DNA from: Xiphydria camelus
Lineage: Eukaryota; Arthropoda; Insecta; Hymenoptera; Xiphydriidae
Length of the DNA stretch: 64,000 nucleotides
Direction: 5' to 3'
NCBI GenBank assembly: GCA_963678675.1
Contig: OY783193.1
Span: 14,454,208 to 14,518,207 of the forward strand
Part shown: positions 24,518 through 36,523 of the stretch, one piece after another
Layout: each line of letters opens with the position of its first letter
How positions within the stretch are numbered: the stretch's first letter is position 1
The notes under the pieces: generated by a model
Told to the model about the DNA's origin: nothing
Databases searched by the model: none
The model's input: only the letters and a program-made list of their open reading frames with translations
Translations under genes and position numbers: made by a program

Positions 24518-25251
24518 CTGTCAAGGTTGGCCAGTGCTGTCTAGGTTGGCCAGCCGCTGAAAATCGACGAAATATAGGCGCTAAATTATTCTGAATCGCA
24601 GTTTTGGCAAATGAATTAGCTGGTCGTCATTTTCGCGCACTTCAAATGCACTTCTCTTTTGCATTCAATGCATGCAATGGAATTGTTACTATTCAAACGA
24701 TGAAGCATCGCTTCCAAACAGATGAGGAAAAAGTCCTCGTCTTCATCCAAAGAGGGCTTTTTCTGCACTTTTTTGGGTGGACGACCTCGCTTTTAACGTT
24801 TCGTAGCATCAAAAAATGACGAAGTGTTGCTATTACCCTAAAAAGAAAAAAATCACAGTGGCCAACCCTGACTACACAAATGGTCCAACCTTGACGACAA
24901 ACACCAGGACCACATCGCATCACACCACAACTAAACGGGTTATAAATTGAAGTATCCTCTTGGTTTATTCCTAAAGGATAACCATATGACACACTTTGCT
25001 TACTTTGACGATTGCATGTTTTAGCTTCAAGTTCTGGTACCGTATTCACTGATACTGGAAAACTTTTTTTGTTTTTCCCAAGCCACTGAGTGCACAAACA
25101 CGTTTTAATTTCACGCTTCATACTCGGTGTTGCCATGAAAAGTTTGCTGTTACCAATAGAAGTTTTAGCACGCTTGCAGATAGTTGAAACTAGTTTCATA
25201 AGCTGAAATATCGCAAATGGCCGACCTAGACGACAGGCCGACTCTGACAAC
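24518..25251. mobile_element. 0.73-kb element with repeated GGTTGGCC motifs at its ends
   Basis: The left end CTGTCAAGGTTGGCCAGTGC, then TGTCTAGGTTGGCCA, is mirrored by the minus-strand right end GTTGTCAGAGTCGGCC and GTCGTCTAGGTCGGCCA. Two further copies lie inside on the minus strand (about 24857-24895). A minus-strand frame (24693-25253, 186 residues) spans the element but runs through the terminal repeats, and I recognise no domain in it. It may be a decayed transposon with clustered binding sites. Confidence 0.5.
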
Positions 25252-26987
25252 ATTCCCTTATATACACGTTAATACGTCAAATAAACATATGCATACGTTT
25301 ATTTGACGTACCTCTCCAAGCGTAATCTAAATAATAAGTCGTTTTATATACGTATATATTGTATTATTGAGAAAATGTACGTGAGTGTAATAAACTTGTA
25401 AATATCATAATCATGTTCACTCTTATAAACCCATAATCTTTTTTGCTCAGTCTATAAAAATAACATTCATACTTAAAACACCCAGATATACCTACCTATC
25501 CTCGATGATAAGTCGGTACATTGAATAAAACAACAATTAAACTGCTACGATATTTTTTACTATCTCAAAAACTATATTTAGCTGCATTTTTTAAACTCGA
25601 ACCTCAAATGCTTCTCTCCTCTGTAGTTTTAAATGTAGAGTTCAATTTGTCTCCTTCCTATATGTATATAATTCGGATTTAGCATCTCTGCGCCCAACAA
25701 TTATCATATCACAAACGAGCGTAGATGAGAATTCGTCGCGTCACTTCACGGGAAACGTCGATATTCCAGGAATCACGTCGATCGCGCAGGCGTTGTCCGT
25801 TATTAAAACGTGATTATCTCCAGTCGCGCGTTATACAAATTAAAGCGACACACGTAAATGAGCACGCGCGGGCGTGATTAACGGACATCACGTTATCGCA
25901 TCGACGACAAAAGCGCGATGCTGTTGGGACGACGATGTGCGTCTGCTGCACTTCACGGGGCGTTATCACGGCATTTCCGATAAATCCGATAGCTGCAGCA
26001 CCGTGGATAGAGGAGTCGTCAGGCGCAGGAATAACTGCATTTTTGTTATCGATAAAGAGAAAATATATCGCATTTATTTTTGCATATAATTGTGGCCTGG
26101 GTAAATTAAGAATAATTTTCAGTTTCTCAAATACCGTCTCTAAATATAGTAAAATTGCCATATTAAAATTTGAGCCAAAATCGTGTGAAGAACTCTGATC
26201 AATTTCTAAAAGTATTGTGCCTCACGTGAAAATCTTGATATTTATTAACATCTGATGTATCGAGAATAATGAATCTGTAAATACATCGAAGCTTTTCTCG
26301 CGCGATTTTATTTAAGTAAGTACAATAAAGTTCTAAAGAGAAAAGCATTTCAGAAAAGAATATATACATATATGTGTGAAATCAACCGAATCAAGGGAAC
26401 CGTCGTTCTAGCAATTTTCTCAGACGTGTTAAAAAATGTAAGCTCCTTATTGGAAGCTCTATTCAATGATCTCCGGTCTCTCTTTCTCTTCTTTGTCCAT
26501 CCTCTCGAAGAATAGTAAACACCGGAGAACGAAACCTCTCATCTCTCTCTCCCCCGCCACCCTTTCTCTCTTTAAAGGACGAGTTTACACGAAAGGAAAT
26601 GGAATTGGACGAAACGCATTAACTTTTTACGATCGCCGTCATATACGCGGTCCGCTTATATAGGATTACAAAGGTCAGATACAAGCGGGAATGAATGAAG
26701 CTTTTATTAAGGGAAGAACGAAGGACCTTTCATCTCGCGCGAGTGTAGGATACATATAATATTTATATATTATACATATGTGTATTTGCGCGAGTCGTGC
26801 GCAATTCTTTAAAATTTTATATCGCACTCTTTTTTCACCAACTGCAGCTTCGAAATGGAAAAAATAGTGGTTTAGTAATATGGGATATTTGTATGGTTAT
26901 GGGGTGGAAGCCACTTGAAGGGGCTAGAGATTTAGTTTTAAGTAAATGGATATAATAGGGAATTTGTTGCAGCAACCATAATCTCTA
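25252..26987. other. no gene recognised; CpG-rich near 25690-26050
   Basis: Mixed spacer. Overlapping frames at 25814-26198 on both strands are unrecognised. Confidence 0.4.
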
Positions 26988-26991
26988 TTAA

Positions 26992-27304
26992 CCCTTACTT
27001 GCTACACTGGGGTTGATTTACACCCCAGCGAGAAGAATTGTTATAACAAATAAATTATTGCATATTTGTACTTGAAAATTTTATCAGCTCTTCTTAAGAG
27101 CGCACTTTAAAAGACCGTGTAACTTTTATATTTTATTTTTTTCGCATACTTAATTTTAAGTTCTGGCTATACAAGAGAAGAGCTGATAAAATTTTCAAGT
27201 ACAAATATGTAATAATTTGTTTGTTATAACAATGTTTCTCGCTGGGGTGTAAATCAACCCCAGTGTGGCAAGTACGTGATTCTATAGAAGTGTGGCAAGT
27301 AAGG
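26992..27304. mobile_element. piggyBac-like miniature element (313 bp)
   Basis: TTAA at 26988-26991 precedes CCCTTACTTGCTACACTGGG. The minus-strand right end is CCTTACTTGCCACACTTC, followed inward by GCCACACTGGGGTTG. The inner parts of the arms (GGGGTTGATTTACACCCCAG and the region through AGTACAAATATG) match over about 85 bp. The right flank reads ATTA, not TTAA. A TTAA site and CCC start fit piggyBac; no transposase is present. Confidence 0.6.
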
Positions 27305-28994
27305 ATTACTATACCTAGCTAGAATCTCGCTTTGCTGAGAACAGCTATGGAATCGTGCTTGGCGCCAAAATCGACCATGATTTTTGGTCGAATTACGCTG
27401 CTAAAACTTGAACCATTAAGTATCATAAAAAACCTGAGTTTTCAGCAGTACATACTTCAATACTTATGCTGTATCTCTATTATAATTTTTTTAACTAAAA
27501 TTCAAAATAAAATGATATCATAGACATGATGATCTATTATTTTGTATGACATTTTAGATACAAATGTGGTTAATAATTGCTTCAGTTACTTTCACTTGAA
27601 TTTTCAAATGAAATTCTCAACGGTGTATGGTTCTTTCAACTAGAATTTTCCCTCAATGTATTATCGAGAAAAGAAGGGGATCGCCTAGGGTAATAACCGG
27701 CATTACCAAACGAATGATCGACCCACTTCACACTACCGATCAAGCCGACTCTCTGAAAATGTCGTGCTTATCTCTAGCGTCTACTCAAAATAAAAAAATA
27801 ACCCCGCCTTATCGGTCTGCGTATTTTTAGTAATTACCAACTCCAGTGGGCTCCTAACGAGCAAGCAACTAATCTTACCGCAGTGAACTCAACGCGGCCC
27901 GCGCGTACTGCGTATAAACTACTATTACCGCTGCCCTTAATTAGAGCGCCTCGTAGGACGAAGTTGCGCAAAAATGTGAGACTTTTATTCACATTTTGAA
28001 ATGATTGCGTTAATTTCCGGAAAAACTGTGTTTGTAAGTTCAACTATTCTTGGAGATTATGGAGACTTCACACTACAGTAACGCGGTCTAAAATGTACAG
28101 TATGCAGTAAAAGTACAGAATCACGTAATCAATATTTTAAGGTTCTTTTTTTACGTAAATATATTACAATCGCACATATGCATACGTGCAAAGGATACTA
28201 TAAAATTGGAGGTCCCGTAAAATGTAAGTATAATTTAATATTTTACAAGCGACTCGCAATGCAGTTAAACGGCTTACGACTATAGCTTTTAGCCTCCTCC
28301 TGAAAAGTTACGTCCCCGCGCGAATACGCAGTTTTGCGCTCCAACCATCGATATATCGCCCGCGATCCGCATCCTCGTTACGACCCCGCGGTATAAGAAA
28401 TTATGAGTTTACTCCCGTTGTCGTTACTACGAAGCTTACAACACGTTCTTTCATCCGATAAAGAACGTTTATAACCCACTAATGGTAATGTCGACAATAT
28501 CACCGCGCACAATGCATATACGAAACGCCACGATAATCCGGCGCACACAACCGCGCGGAAGGAAATTCTTTGACGCGTGTAGAGAGAGAGAGAGAGAGTC
28601 GGCGGTTTTCGCTGCGCGGCGAGGACACCGTACCGGGTAACACTTGCGCTCGTATTCGCGCTCTCCGTGGGGAAAAACGGAATGAAAGGATACTGTAAAA
28701 CTGCGAAACGGTAAAACGCGAGGGGACGAAGAAGCGAGGTATTAAATAAAGAGGACGCGGACGCAGAATCCCCGTCTCTCTGTAACGCGGGTGCGTCTAG
28801 AAAAAGTCGCTCGAAGGGAAGCGAGATAAAATCCGACGGCGTGACGCGGTGGGCATCTCTGAATCACCCGATGTACAGACTGGATCAGAAATGCTGTCCT
28901 GGAAGTGGATTGAAATAAACATAGGAAGGAATCATTGAATAGGTAGCAGCGATAAAAAAAATGTGATTCAGTCCCTCCAGGTGGTAAGCCTGAA
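27305..28994. other. no gene; CpG-rich patch at about 28290-28870
   Basis: AT-rich sequence precedes a CpG-rich patch with a short (GA)n run near 28582. No coding exon is recognised. Confidence 0.4.
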
Positions 28995-29184
28995 ACGAAC
29001 CACATACACGGTCAAATTTATTTGCAAATATGTTTGCAAAATGATTTGACCCTTTCAGAGCATTCACGTTCAGACAAATAAGCAAACAAAATTACAACTT
29101 TTATTTTAATAGTGAGTTATTGCACGATATGTGTAAACTAGACCAGAGACAATTTCAAACGACGTTAATCTTGACACAAACTAC

Positions 29185-29353
29185 TTGTTTGATGAAATAT
29201 TTTCAAATAATGCCACACACGTGGACATTCTCAGCTCGTAAAAAGGACCCGCCCATACAAAATTAAGAACTTTTAATTTGATATGGGCGGGTCCTTTTTA
29301 CGAGCTGAGAATTTGCGTGTGTGTGGCACTGTTTGAAAACATTTAATCAAATG
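29185..29353. repeat. nested hairpin with ~80-bp arms
   Basis: Arms contain TGCCACACACG, TCTCAGCTCGTAAAAAGGAC and CCGCCCATA, almost perfectly mirrored around 29266-29272. It lies within the 28995-30147 element, so it probably inserted later. Confidence 0.8.
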
Positions 29354-29805
29354 AGCCGTTTATTTTGAGAGTTTCCTAAGTCCATTTATACTTAAATTGA
29401 GATATTTTTTGAAGGGTTTGTGTTTCAATGCAATTAAAAATATACGTACCAATACCAATGAGTCATACTGCTTAAGCGTATCTAAAGGAGTTAAATTGAC
29501 AGTTCCTATTCAAATAATGGCAATTATTAATTGAATAGGTAATATACGTTTTCTTACCAAGAATGGAGTTAAGCCACTTTCAAATTTAACAACCAGATTC
29601 GTTATAAAATTTGAAAGAGCCCAAGTCCATTTAACATAATTTAAAATGCTTCAAATTGAAAAAACAATACTCAATTTATTTTATATATCTTTACAACACT
29701 TCAAAAACACAATTTATGCAATTCAGAACATTTTTTAACTACATAAATTACAAAACAATTTACTGCTCATCTACATTTTGTGTATGTGAGAGGGATTTGA
29801 AGAAG

Positions 29806-30123
29806 TCATGTTTCCGGTTTGAGTATAATATCTTTTTCCTGTATTCCGTTTATTTTTTCGCACTTTTTGGATGAATGTTTCATCAATCTTTTCTCCGTTG
29901 TTATCTGTATCTTTTCATCCCCTGACGACAAATATTGTTCTATAATTCTTTTCCTTTTTCGATTTTCCTTGAAATCATTAGTTACTAATTCGTTTTCATT
30001 ATCTGAAGTAAATGGTCTTGTCGTTTTATTCTTCCCCCAAATAAAAAAGTTGCAATTTTGTTTGCTTATTTGTTTGAGGGTGTGTGCTGAAAAGGTCAAA
30101 TGACTTTGCAAACATATTTGCAA
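29806..30123 (-). pseudogene. unidentified mobile-element protein fragment, copy A
   Basis: The 105-residue minus-strand frame is rich in charged residues (KENRKRKRIIEQYLSSGDEK; TEKRLMKHSSKKCEKI). The DNA from 29783 to 30037 recurs at 31535-31795, and the conservation spans the coding frame. I recognise no domain. It is probably part of a transposon protein, because it sits inside an inverted-repeat element. Its start falls in the terminal repeat, so a true start cannot be fixed. Confidence 0.4.
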
Positions 30124-31534
30124 ATAAATTTGACTGTGTATGGTTCGTATTATGGAACTTCAATGTGAAATTCCGAGTGGATGAAAATTATTTGTATCGA
30201 AATGGCTCCAGGATTTTCGGAATTTTTATCCATTCTTTCGCAAAAGGAGTGGCTTTCCCTTCTCGGAGGATAGAGATAGGATTTTTAAATTATTTTTTTT
30301 CGAAATCACAGTGTTTTCGATTTACCTTAAAGACGAGCTTTCGGAATGCTCGTTCATTTTTTATGCATTGGAGTAGTCGCCCCTACTCAGAGGATGCAAT
30401 TCCGAATTTGTAATAGTCATCAATGCTACCAGTGTGTTCAAAAACCCCTGAAGCGACTTCGATACGAGTAATGTCAGATAATTTTCATCCGCTCTCGGAA
30501 TTTAACATTAGAACTCCGTAAGGCCGGACCACGTTTCTCAAACTTACCATCTGAAAGGGCTTCTTCTAATCACATTTTTTATCGTCATACTTATTCCGAT
30601 GCTTGGTCAAAAACTTACATCTCTCCTCTAATTCTCTGAAAAGTGCAATTCGTATCTAATGATTACGTCCTATTTTTATTGAAGTGAAACTTCTTTGCGG
30701 AGGGTACTGAAAGCGCGCCCGAGGAGACGAAAATCGTAACGAAACCCACACACTCCACGCTCTCGACCATGTCCCAATACACCGCTGTCGACTCTGTCCC
30801 ATTCCGTCGCCCGCGATCCTGCCCCATTCCATCGCTCCCGACCGTGCGTAAAGGCTAGTTCAGACACGGCTAGTCATTTAGTCGTGTAGCGAGTAATTTA
30901 GTAATTTAGTGCGTGCGGACAGTAAAATTTAGTAGAGTAGTTTAGTATAGTAGTTTAGTCAACTGGATCCATCTGATTCTATTTTGACGGTCGAGTAGAG
31001 TCCCCTACCACGGTTCGACCTTTCTCGGGAGGTAATTACGGTACGGATCGTCGCGAGCCGCTTTTCGCAATACCCATTTACTCCAATGGGCCCACTGGAC
31101 GGGGCGCTGCATGTACGCGAATGCCGAGCCGGTTTAAAGGGAGGAATGTCGAATTCAATCGATGGCCAGGGATAAACCGCGTTGTACTACCAATCATCAT
31201 CGAGTCAATCTGTTTCGCGGAACGTTAACGTACATAGTGCAATCAAGTACAAGTCCTTTAACTTGAAGTTACTTTCGATCTCAGTCATATCGCCGCGTTG
31301 TGTAATTCGACTGATTTAACTCTTTTAGTGCCAGACGGCGATATATCGTTGCGTATGCGATGGCGCCATGTTCTTCGCATTGCGTGAAAGCTCTATCTCA
31401 AAATAAATTCATAAAACGTTATAAACGGTCTAATTAAATTGCAAAGGAATGTAAAAAAAATGGTTTTTGGGTATCATTTCCATTCGAGAGATGGCTCTCA
31501 GTCGCCACGGCGTTTCGTACGGTAACTCGAGCGG

Positions 31535-31795
31535 TATGTGAAAGGGATTTGAAGAAATCATGTTTGCAGTTTGAGTGTATAATATTATATCTTTTTCCTG
31601 TATTCCGTTCAATTTTTCGTACTTTTTGGATGTATGTTTCATCAATCTTTTCTCCATTGTTATCTATATCTTCATCTCCTGACGAGGAATATTGTTCTAT
31701 AATTCTCTTCCTTTTTCGATTTTCCTTGAAATCATTAGTTACTAATTACTCTTCACTATCTGAACTAAATGGTCTTGTCGTTTTATTCTTCCCCG
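31535..31795 (-). pseudogene. unidentified mobile-element protein fragment, copy B
   Basis: Second copy of the 29783-30037 sequence, roughly 85-90% identical by eye. The minus-strand reading is broken by a stop and a frameshift relative to copy A. Downstream in the minus frame (31430-31535) it continues as an unrecognised sequence. It sits inside a different element from copy A. Confidence 0.5.
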
Positions 31796-32760
31796 TGGGG
31801 AAATAATTTATAAAATTTACTATTAAATTTTAAGTTTTATATTTAATTGTAAGTATGTGTATTGCGTACATTTTTCTTAACTGGATTAATGAAACGTACT
31901 GATTATTCAACTAAAGCAATTGTCAAAAAATGAAGTTAACTTGTTAAATACTAATTAATTAGAATTACCTCCATCACTGCCTTGGACATTATCAATAATT
32001 GATTGGTCTTAGGCCACTTTCGAAGTGATGGTTTTAATTATTGAAGTAACTCCGAAAACTTATGTACCCCAAAATATTACCGTATTTATTCTGAATATAC
32101 TTAACTTTAAGTTGTACATGTAACTACTGGCAACAGGAAATAATTAACAAATGGACTTAGGCCACTTTCAAAATAAACGGCTATATATAGCAATTATTTT
32201 AACCCGATATTGGTTTGGTATACAGTGACATAAAAAAAACTACAACGAAGACGTTGCAGTTTCGCATTTGCCATACATATGTCATAGTGTGAGGAATATT
32301 TCTTGAAGGAGTCGATGTGAATGCCGTCAAAGTATTCCTGACACCCCTCGCTCGAAGGATGTTTATATGATGGCGATAGCGTTGGGTCGAGGGGGAGACC
32401 AGGCCCTCCGGGCCCTGGATGACGCTGTGCGAGGATTCATTCGGGTTTCAGCAGTTATAAAGGAAGTCCTTGTATTCCCAGTATACTAATGCAATAAAAT
32501 AATCTTTGAGCTAAGTCACGCTTATAATACATAACGTATTTTATTGGAACACCCTGTATTATTCTATGTGTTCCGAATTAAGTACAAAAGGGCGTCGCTT
32601 TGCTGAATATTTCTTCTTCAATCTCTTTCAAAATAATATTTATAACATTTTTTATAACGTTATTTAATTCCGTACGGCGTCTTTGCCTGCCCATTTTGAG
32701 ATACCACTCTTAACGCTGAACTCAACTAAACTGGTCCGAACGATTATTGATCAGTGGATA

Positions 32761-32840
32761 CTCGCTACTCGACTAAATTACTCGCTACTCGACTAAATCA
32801 CTCGCTACTCGACTAAATTACTCGCTACTCGACTAAATTA
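32761..32840. repeat. four perfect-period 20-bp subterminal repeats
   Basis: CTCGCTACTCGACTAAATTA repeats four times at exactly 20-bp spacing, with one T/C change. It abuts the right inverted end of the 30852-32862 element; on the left only one related copy occurs (about 30873-30893). Likely transposase binding sites, by inference. Confidence 0.9.
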
Positions 32841-32865
32841 CTAGCCGTGTCTGAACTAGGCTTAA

Positions 32866-33780
32866 GTTAAAGCCATGTGTTGACTTTGCGAGGCTGGCTC
32901 GCGAAGCCGCCGCGCGAAGCGTGCCACGTGTTGGATCACCTTGCCTAGTGAAGCTGCCGCCGTTCGTTTGTCTACATATCCTCGTAGCCAGCCTCGCAAA
33001 ATATGTGTTCCGTCGCAAAGGGGACTTCTACGTCATTTCTTACCGCTTACTATTATCGCAACCTAAGTAACGCACTAATCTAGATCTAATCTGTACATCG
33101 GTCGCAACAGCGAGGCGGGCGGTATGTTTTGGTGAATGGGGGTTGCGAATGCGTTCGCAGTCCCACACCTTTCCCTCAAAACAACCTCGCAGTGTATCTA
33201 ATTGTAAACCACGGCTACATCACGGAATTACTGTATCTCTTTGAATCTAATATAATCACCAGTAATATTGTCAGTGCAGTTTTAAATCATTTCAACTAAC
33301 CGATACCGATTAAATCCACCACACCACATTTTCGGTCACTAGTCTTGTCACGCAGTAGTTCCTTCGGGATTTACGACCTCGAGGAGATCGCACATGTTAT
33401 AGTTATTAATTTCAAACTGAAGAATAAATGAAGCAAAAATCAATCGCGGTTTAGACTGTGCAGAGGGGGTCTGGTTTGTGTTGTTCGAGAGGGTTTCTTC
33501 GGGCAATGGAAGCTATTGTTCATATTACGAGGCGACGTAGTGTCGCTCCTCCACTAAGAGGACTGTTAGGCTCACCATAAATCTAGCGTTTAGGACTCTT
33601 TTTGAGCGTATCCTTTGGAGAAGCCAGACTAGAGGGCGTAGAGTTACTTGTGAGTTGTTTGTATTTCATTTGTCGCATTTTTAGCTTTCCGGATTTTACC
33701 GCGTCGAGTGGCTGGCCATGCGGAGCTCGTGTAGTCTGCGATCGGAGTCGCGACTTTTCTCGAGTAACCACCGTGCATGT
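32866..33780. other. no gene recognised
   Basis: Mixed spacer. A GC-rich palindromic word around CGAGGCTGGCT(C) at 32889 is mirrored at about 32989. No coding exon is supported. Confidence 0.4.
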
Positions 33781-33789
33781 ACATTCTTT

Positions 33790-33818
33790 CGCGCGCGCGC
33801 GCGCGTGTGTGTGTGTGT
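33790..33818. repeat. (CG)n(TG)n microsatellite
   Basis: Alternating CG then TG dinucleotides after ATTCTTTCG. A diverged copy of the following ~100 bp begins again at about 33930 (ATTCTTTCGCGTGTGTG), so the local region is an old tandem duplication. Confidence 0.85.
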
Positions 33819-33961
33819 TAATTTATAATTATTATTGCAAAAAAGGCTACAGAACGGTCGAAATAGTACAGTGACAGGCAACGTGTTAAATAAATTTTCC
33901 ATTTCGTAAACGTCAATGAACACTGAACATTCTTTCGCGTGTGTGCTATATTAAAATTATT

Positions 33962-34126
33962 ATGGCAAAAACAGGAAAACAACGGGCAAAAGAGTTTCGT
34001 GAGAGGCAACGTGTAAAGAAAGCGATGATGAAGGTACTACCTAAAACTAGTACAGAACGAAATCGAGGATGGAGAGAAAGAATTAAATTCACACAATCAC
34101 ACATTGATGGATCTGAGCATAGTTGA
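33962..34126 (+). CDS. short Arg/Lys-rich protein with two ERxR-type repeats
   Basis: A 54-residue frame from ATG 33962 contains two related blocks, KTGKQRAKEFRERQRVKK and KTSTERNRGWRERIK. Arrays of such basic blocks occur at the N terminus of some arthropod transposon proteins as I know them; the exact family is uncertain. It stops just before the hairpin at 34141, so a longer protein may have been truncated. It may equally be a fortuitous remnant. The upstream sequence is duplicated, and the second copy holds this ATG. Confidence 0.35.
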   Translation: MAKTGKQRAKEFRERQRVKKAMMKVLPKTSTERNRGWRERIKFTQSHIDGSEHS

Positions 34127-34140
34127 GGGTGAAAAAAAAA

Positions 34141-34362
34141 ATAACAAAACGTGTGGCCGCCACACGCGGAAGAAGTGAAACTTCGATACCAGTTTCTCTG
34201 AATTTGATTCCGGTGGTATTAGTTTCAATTGGCTCTACGAAGAAGCATAGTAAAAGACTTGTATAGAGCCAATTGAAACGAATACCACCGGAATGAAATT
34301 CAGAGAAACTGGTATCGAAGTTTCGCTTCTTCCGCGTGTGGCGGCCACACGTTTTGTTATTT
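34141..34362. repeat. near-perfect ~97-bp-arm hairpin
   Basis: Left arm 34141-34237 (ATAACAAAACGTGTGGCCGC onward) is mirrored by 34264-34362 with only a few mismatches, around a ~26-nt loop. Non-coding; probably a miniature element, and capable of giving a long hairpin RNA. Confidence 0.85.
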
Positions 34363-34369
34363 TTTCAAT

Positions 34370-35585
34370 CTACTTTTAGAACAGCATTTCTGGTCCAGCC
34401 TGTATACGTTGAGCGAATGTACGCCTGCGGTGCGCACGCGCAACCGCGCGCGTCCAGCGAATAATCGAATAAAAAGCGGCAGAAGGAAAAGGTCGCGGAG
34501 GTGCTCTCCCTCCCGGTAAAACCATCAGTTTTAAATAACCGTGAAAATCCTCTCGCAGCTTTTTGAAGCGCCCTACCGGTATTTCTCCCGATGTCCCTGC
34601 TGCCCGGGCGCGCGAGAGGGAGAATAATTACTCGGGCGTCTCTCGGCGCTGGTCTATCGAACGGACATGCGCGCGCGAGCGCCGATATAACGGGAACGGA
34701 GGAAGCCGTAGGAAAAACTTGGACGCAAAGAAATCCGCGAAGGTACGACAGAGAGTCCGGGGTCGTTCCTCGCTGGCTATACGACGCTTTAATAGCGTCG
34801 CTCGCCCTGCTTTAATTGGAAATTTTATTCTCCTTCCCTCGACTAATTTCTTACGTCCGCGTCGCGGTTCTCCACGCTACGACGGCGATGTAGTTTACGT
34901 CCGCTTCAATTTGACGAGCTATTCTCGCGGTTTCCCGTACTCCGATTGTCTTTTGATCGTGTTTGCGACGTCCCTTACGATTCGGTTATAGCATAAAAAA
35001 ATATTCATATTTTTCAATTAATTTGTAATCTGTATAAGTACATATTCAATATCATACGAAAATGAAAATGCCCGAAAAAATTAATATTCGTAAAGTTATA
35101 ACTCACAAAGAAACCGTCCCAGGTGTACCTCGCCGATTTCTTTCATTCCGATACGTGTTATTCTAGATCAAAATCTAAGAGATACGTATTTTTTTTCATC
35201 TGCGGAAAAACATTTCTAGGGGGTGAAATTAACTCTCAAAGTTGAAAACTCCTAGAAGTGAGTGCTGGTTTTCACATACTTGCAATTGATCTTTTAAGAT
35301 GAGACCAAGTGGATAATAATCTACATAAAAAATGATGAAAAATGCAATTTACTACATTTCATTAGGGTTAACGAAGGGTTAGATTTTTTGATAACAAAAT
35401 AACACGTTCTTATGGGTTATAACTAACAAACCTCGATATTTCTGAGAAAAATAGTGAAAAAATTCTGAAATTTTTTGAACAGCAAGTTTAATGAACTAAA
35501 ATCATCTGTACCAATTTTCACGTTCATTAAGAAGCCTGTTATTTTTTATTAATTGTTCTTTATAATTATAACCTTTGATGAGTCA
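34370..35585. other. CpG-rich patch (34390-34990) then AT-rich spacer
   Basis: The CpG-rich part has an Arg-rich frame of 142 residues (34563-34991) that I do not recognise and consider compositional. Nothing is supported downstream. Confidence 0.4.
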
Positions 35586-35693
35586 ATGTGGCAACGTTGC
35601 ATGACGTCAAAACATGACCAGATGTTTTGGGCTCCATTTTTGAACTCACAGATACACACAAATACTACTGTACGTCAAACGTTGTTGCCACAT
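35586..35693. mobile_element. 108-bp miniature inverted-repeat element
   Basis: Ends ATGTGGCAACGTTGCATGACG and, on the minus strand, ATGTGGCAACAACGTTTGACG are inverted with a small internal shift. Non-coding; family unknown. Confidence 0.5.
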
Positions 35694-36523
35694 AGCACGA
35701 AGAACATACTTTAGAGTGTTACTGTACTTCGGTAGACTAACATTTAGCAGGCAAAGAGCCCCTGTACCGCTCGAGAAACCTTAATATAAAAGTAGTTCCT
35801 TTTTAACTAGAATAATTTTGACCCAGCAACATGGGTTAATTTTACCCTCGCCTTTTTTCTCAGTGCTCGAGGTGAAACATTAAATTTTTCAATAGATACA
35901 GCGTACTTTCTACAATTCGGAAGAGTATAAACGTATAAACATCCGACACATAAATGGGAGATTAGTAAATTTTAACGCATAATATAAACTGATGTTCATA
36001 CTATTTCAAACTGTAAAAAGTACGCTGTGGTGTATTAAAAATTTCGATATTTAATCTCGAGCAGCCCTGTTATTGGGATAACAGTAAAAATTAATGGATT
36101 TTCTAATGATTGTTTACTATCCTTCTTCTCCATATATAGGTATTATGAAGTCATCGAAAAGCCATGAGAAACAAACTTATGTCAAGAGCAACGAGTGCGA
36201 GAAGGATAGACTTTACAATACTGTGACATATGTTGAGATTTTAAATATCGCTTTCCAGCTTAAATAAAGCCGAAAATGAGAAATTACAGAGTAAACAATT
36301 ATGTTCAAATTTTTCAAATGTACAATAAAAAAATTAATGAAAGAACTGAATTAAGAAATGAAACAAGGAACGACGTTTGCCGGATATATCGAAATGGCCC
36401 CGAAATACTTAATAGTCTCCGACGGAGAGTAACGTAATGCTATAGCTATCACCTCCATTGAAATAACTAGCTATACGACTCCCTTTATTCCGCCTCTTCC
36501 AGCACGCTTCGCATTCGCCGGTA
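35694..36523. other. no gene recognised
   Basis: AT-rich spacer. Two stretches near 35880 and 36035 are loosely mirrored (AGCGTACTTT and AAAGTACGCTG). No supported feature. Confidence 0.4.

Larger units (their letters stand above)
28995..30147. mobile_element. 1.15-kb inverted-repeat element with ~105-bp ends
   Basis: Arms 28995-29103 and about 30040-30147 are inverted copies sharing CGAACCA, GTCAAATTTATTTGCAAATA, TGTTTGCAAA and AACAAATAAGCAAACAAAAT. The element holds a nested hairpin (29185-29353) and a minus-strand coding fragment (29806-30123) starting inside its right arm. Confidence 0.7.
30852..32862. mobile_element. 2.0-kb TAA-flanked element (Harbinger-type signature)
   Basis: TAA at 30849-30851 and 32863-32865 flanks inverted ends AG(G/C)CTAGTTCAGACACGG, continuing CTAGT(C/A)ATTTAGTCG. 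The inverted match runs about 50 bp. A 3-bp TAA/TTA duplication is the hallmark of PIF/Harbinger. The right end carries four 20-bp repeats; the left carries about one. No Harbinger transposase is visible; the interior holds only an unidentified coding fragment. Confidence 0.65.
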
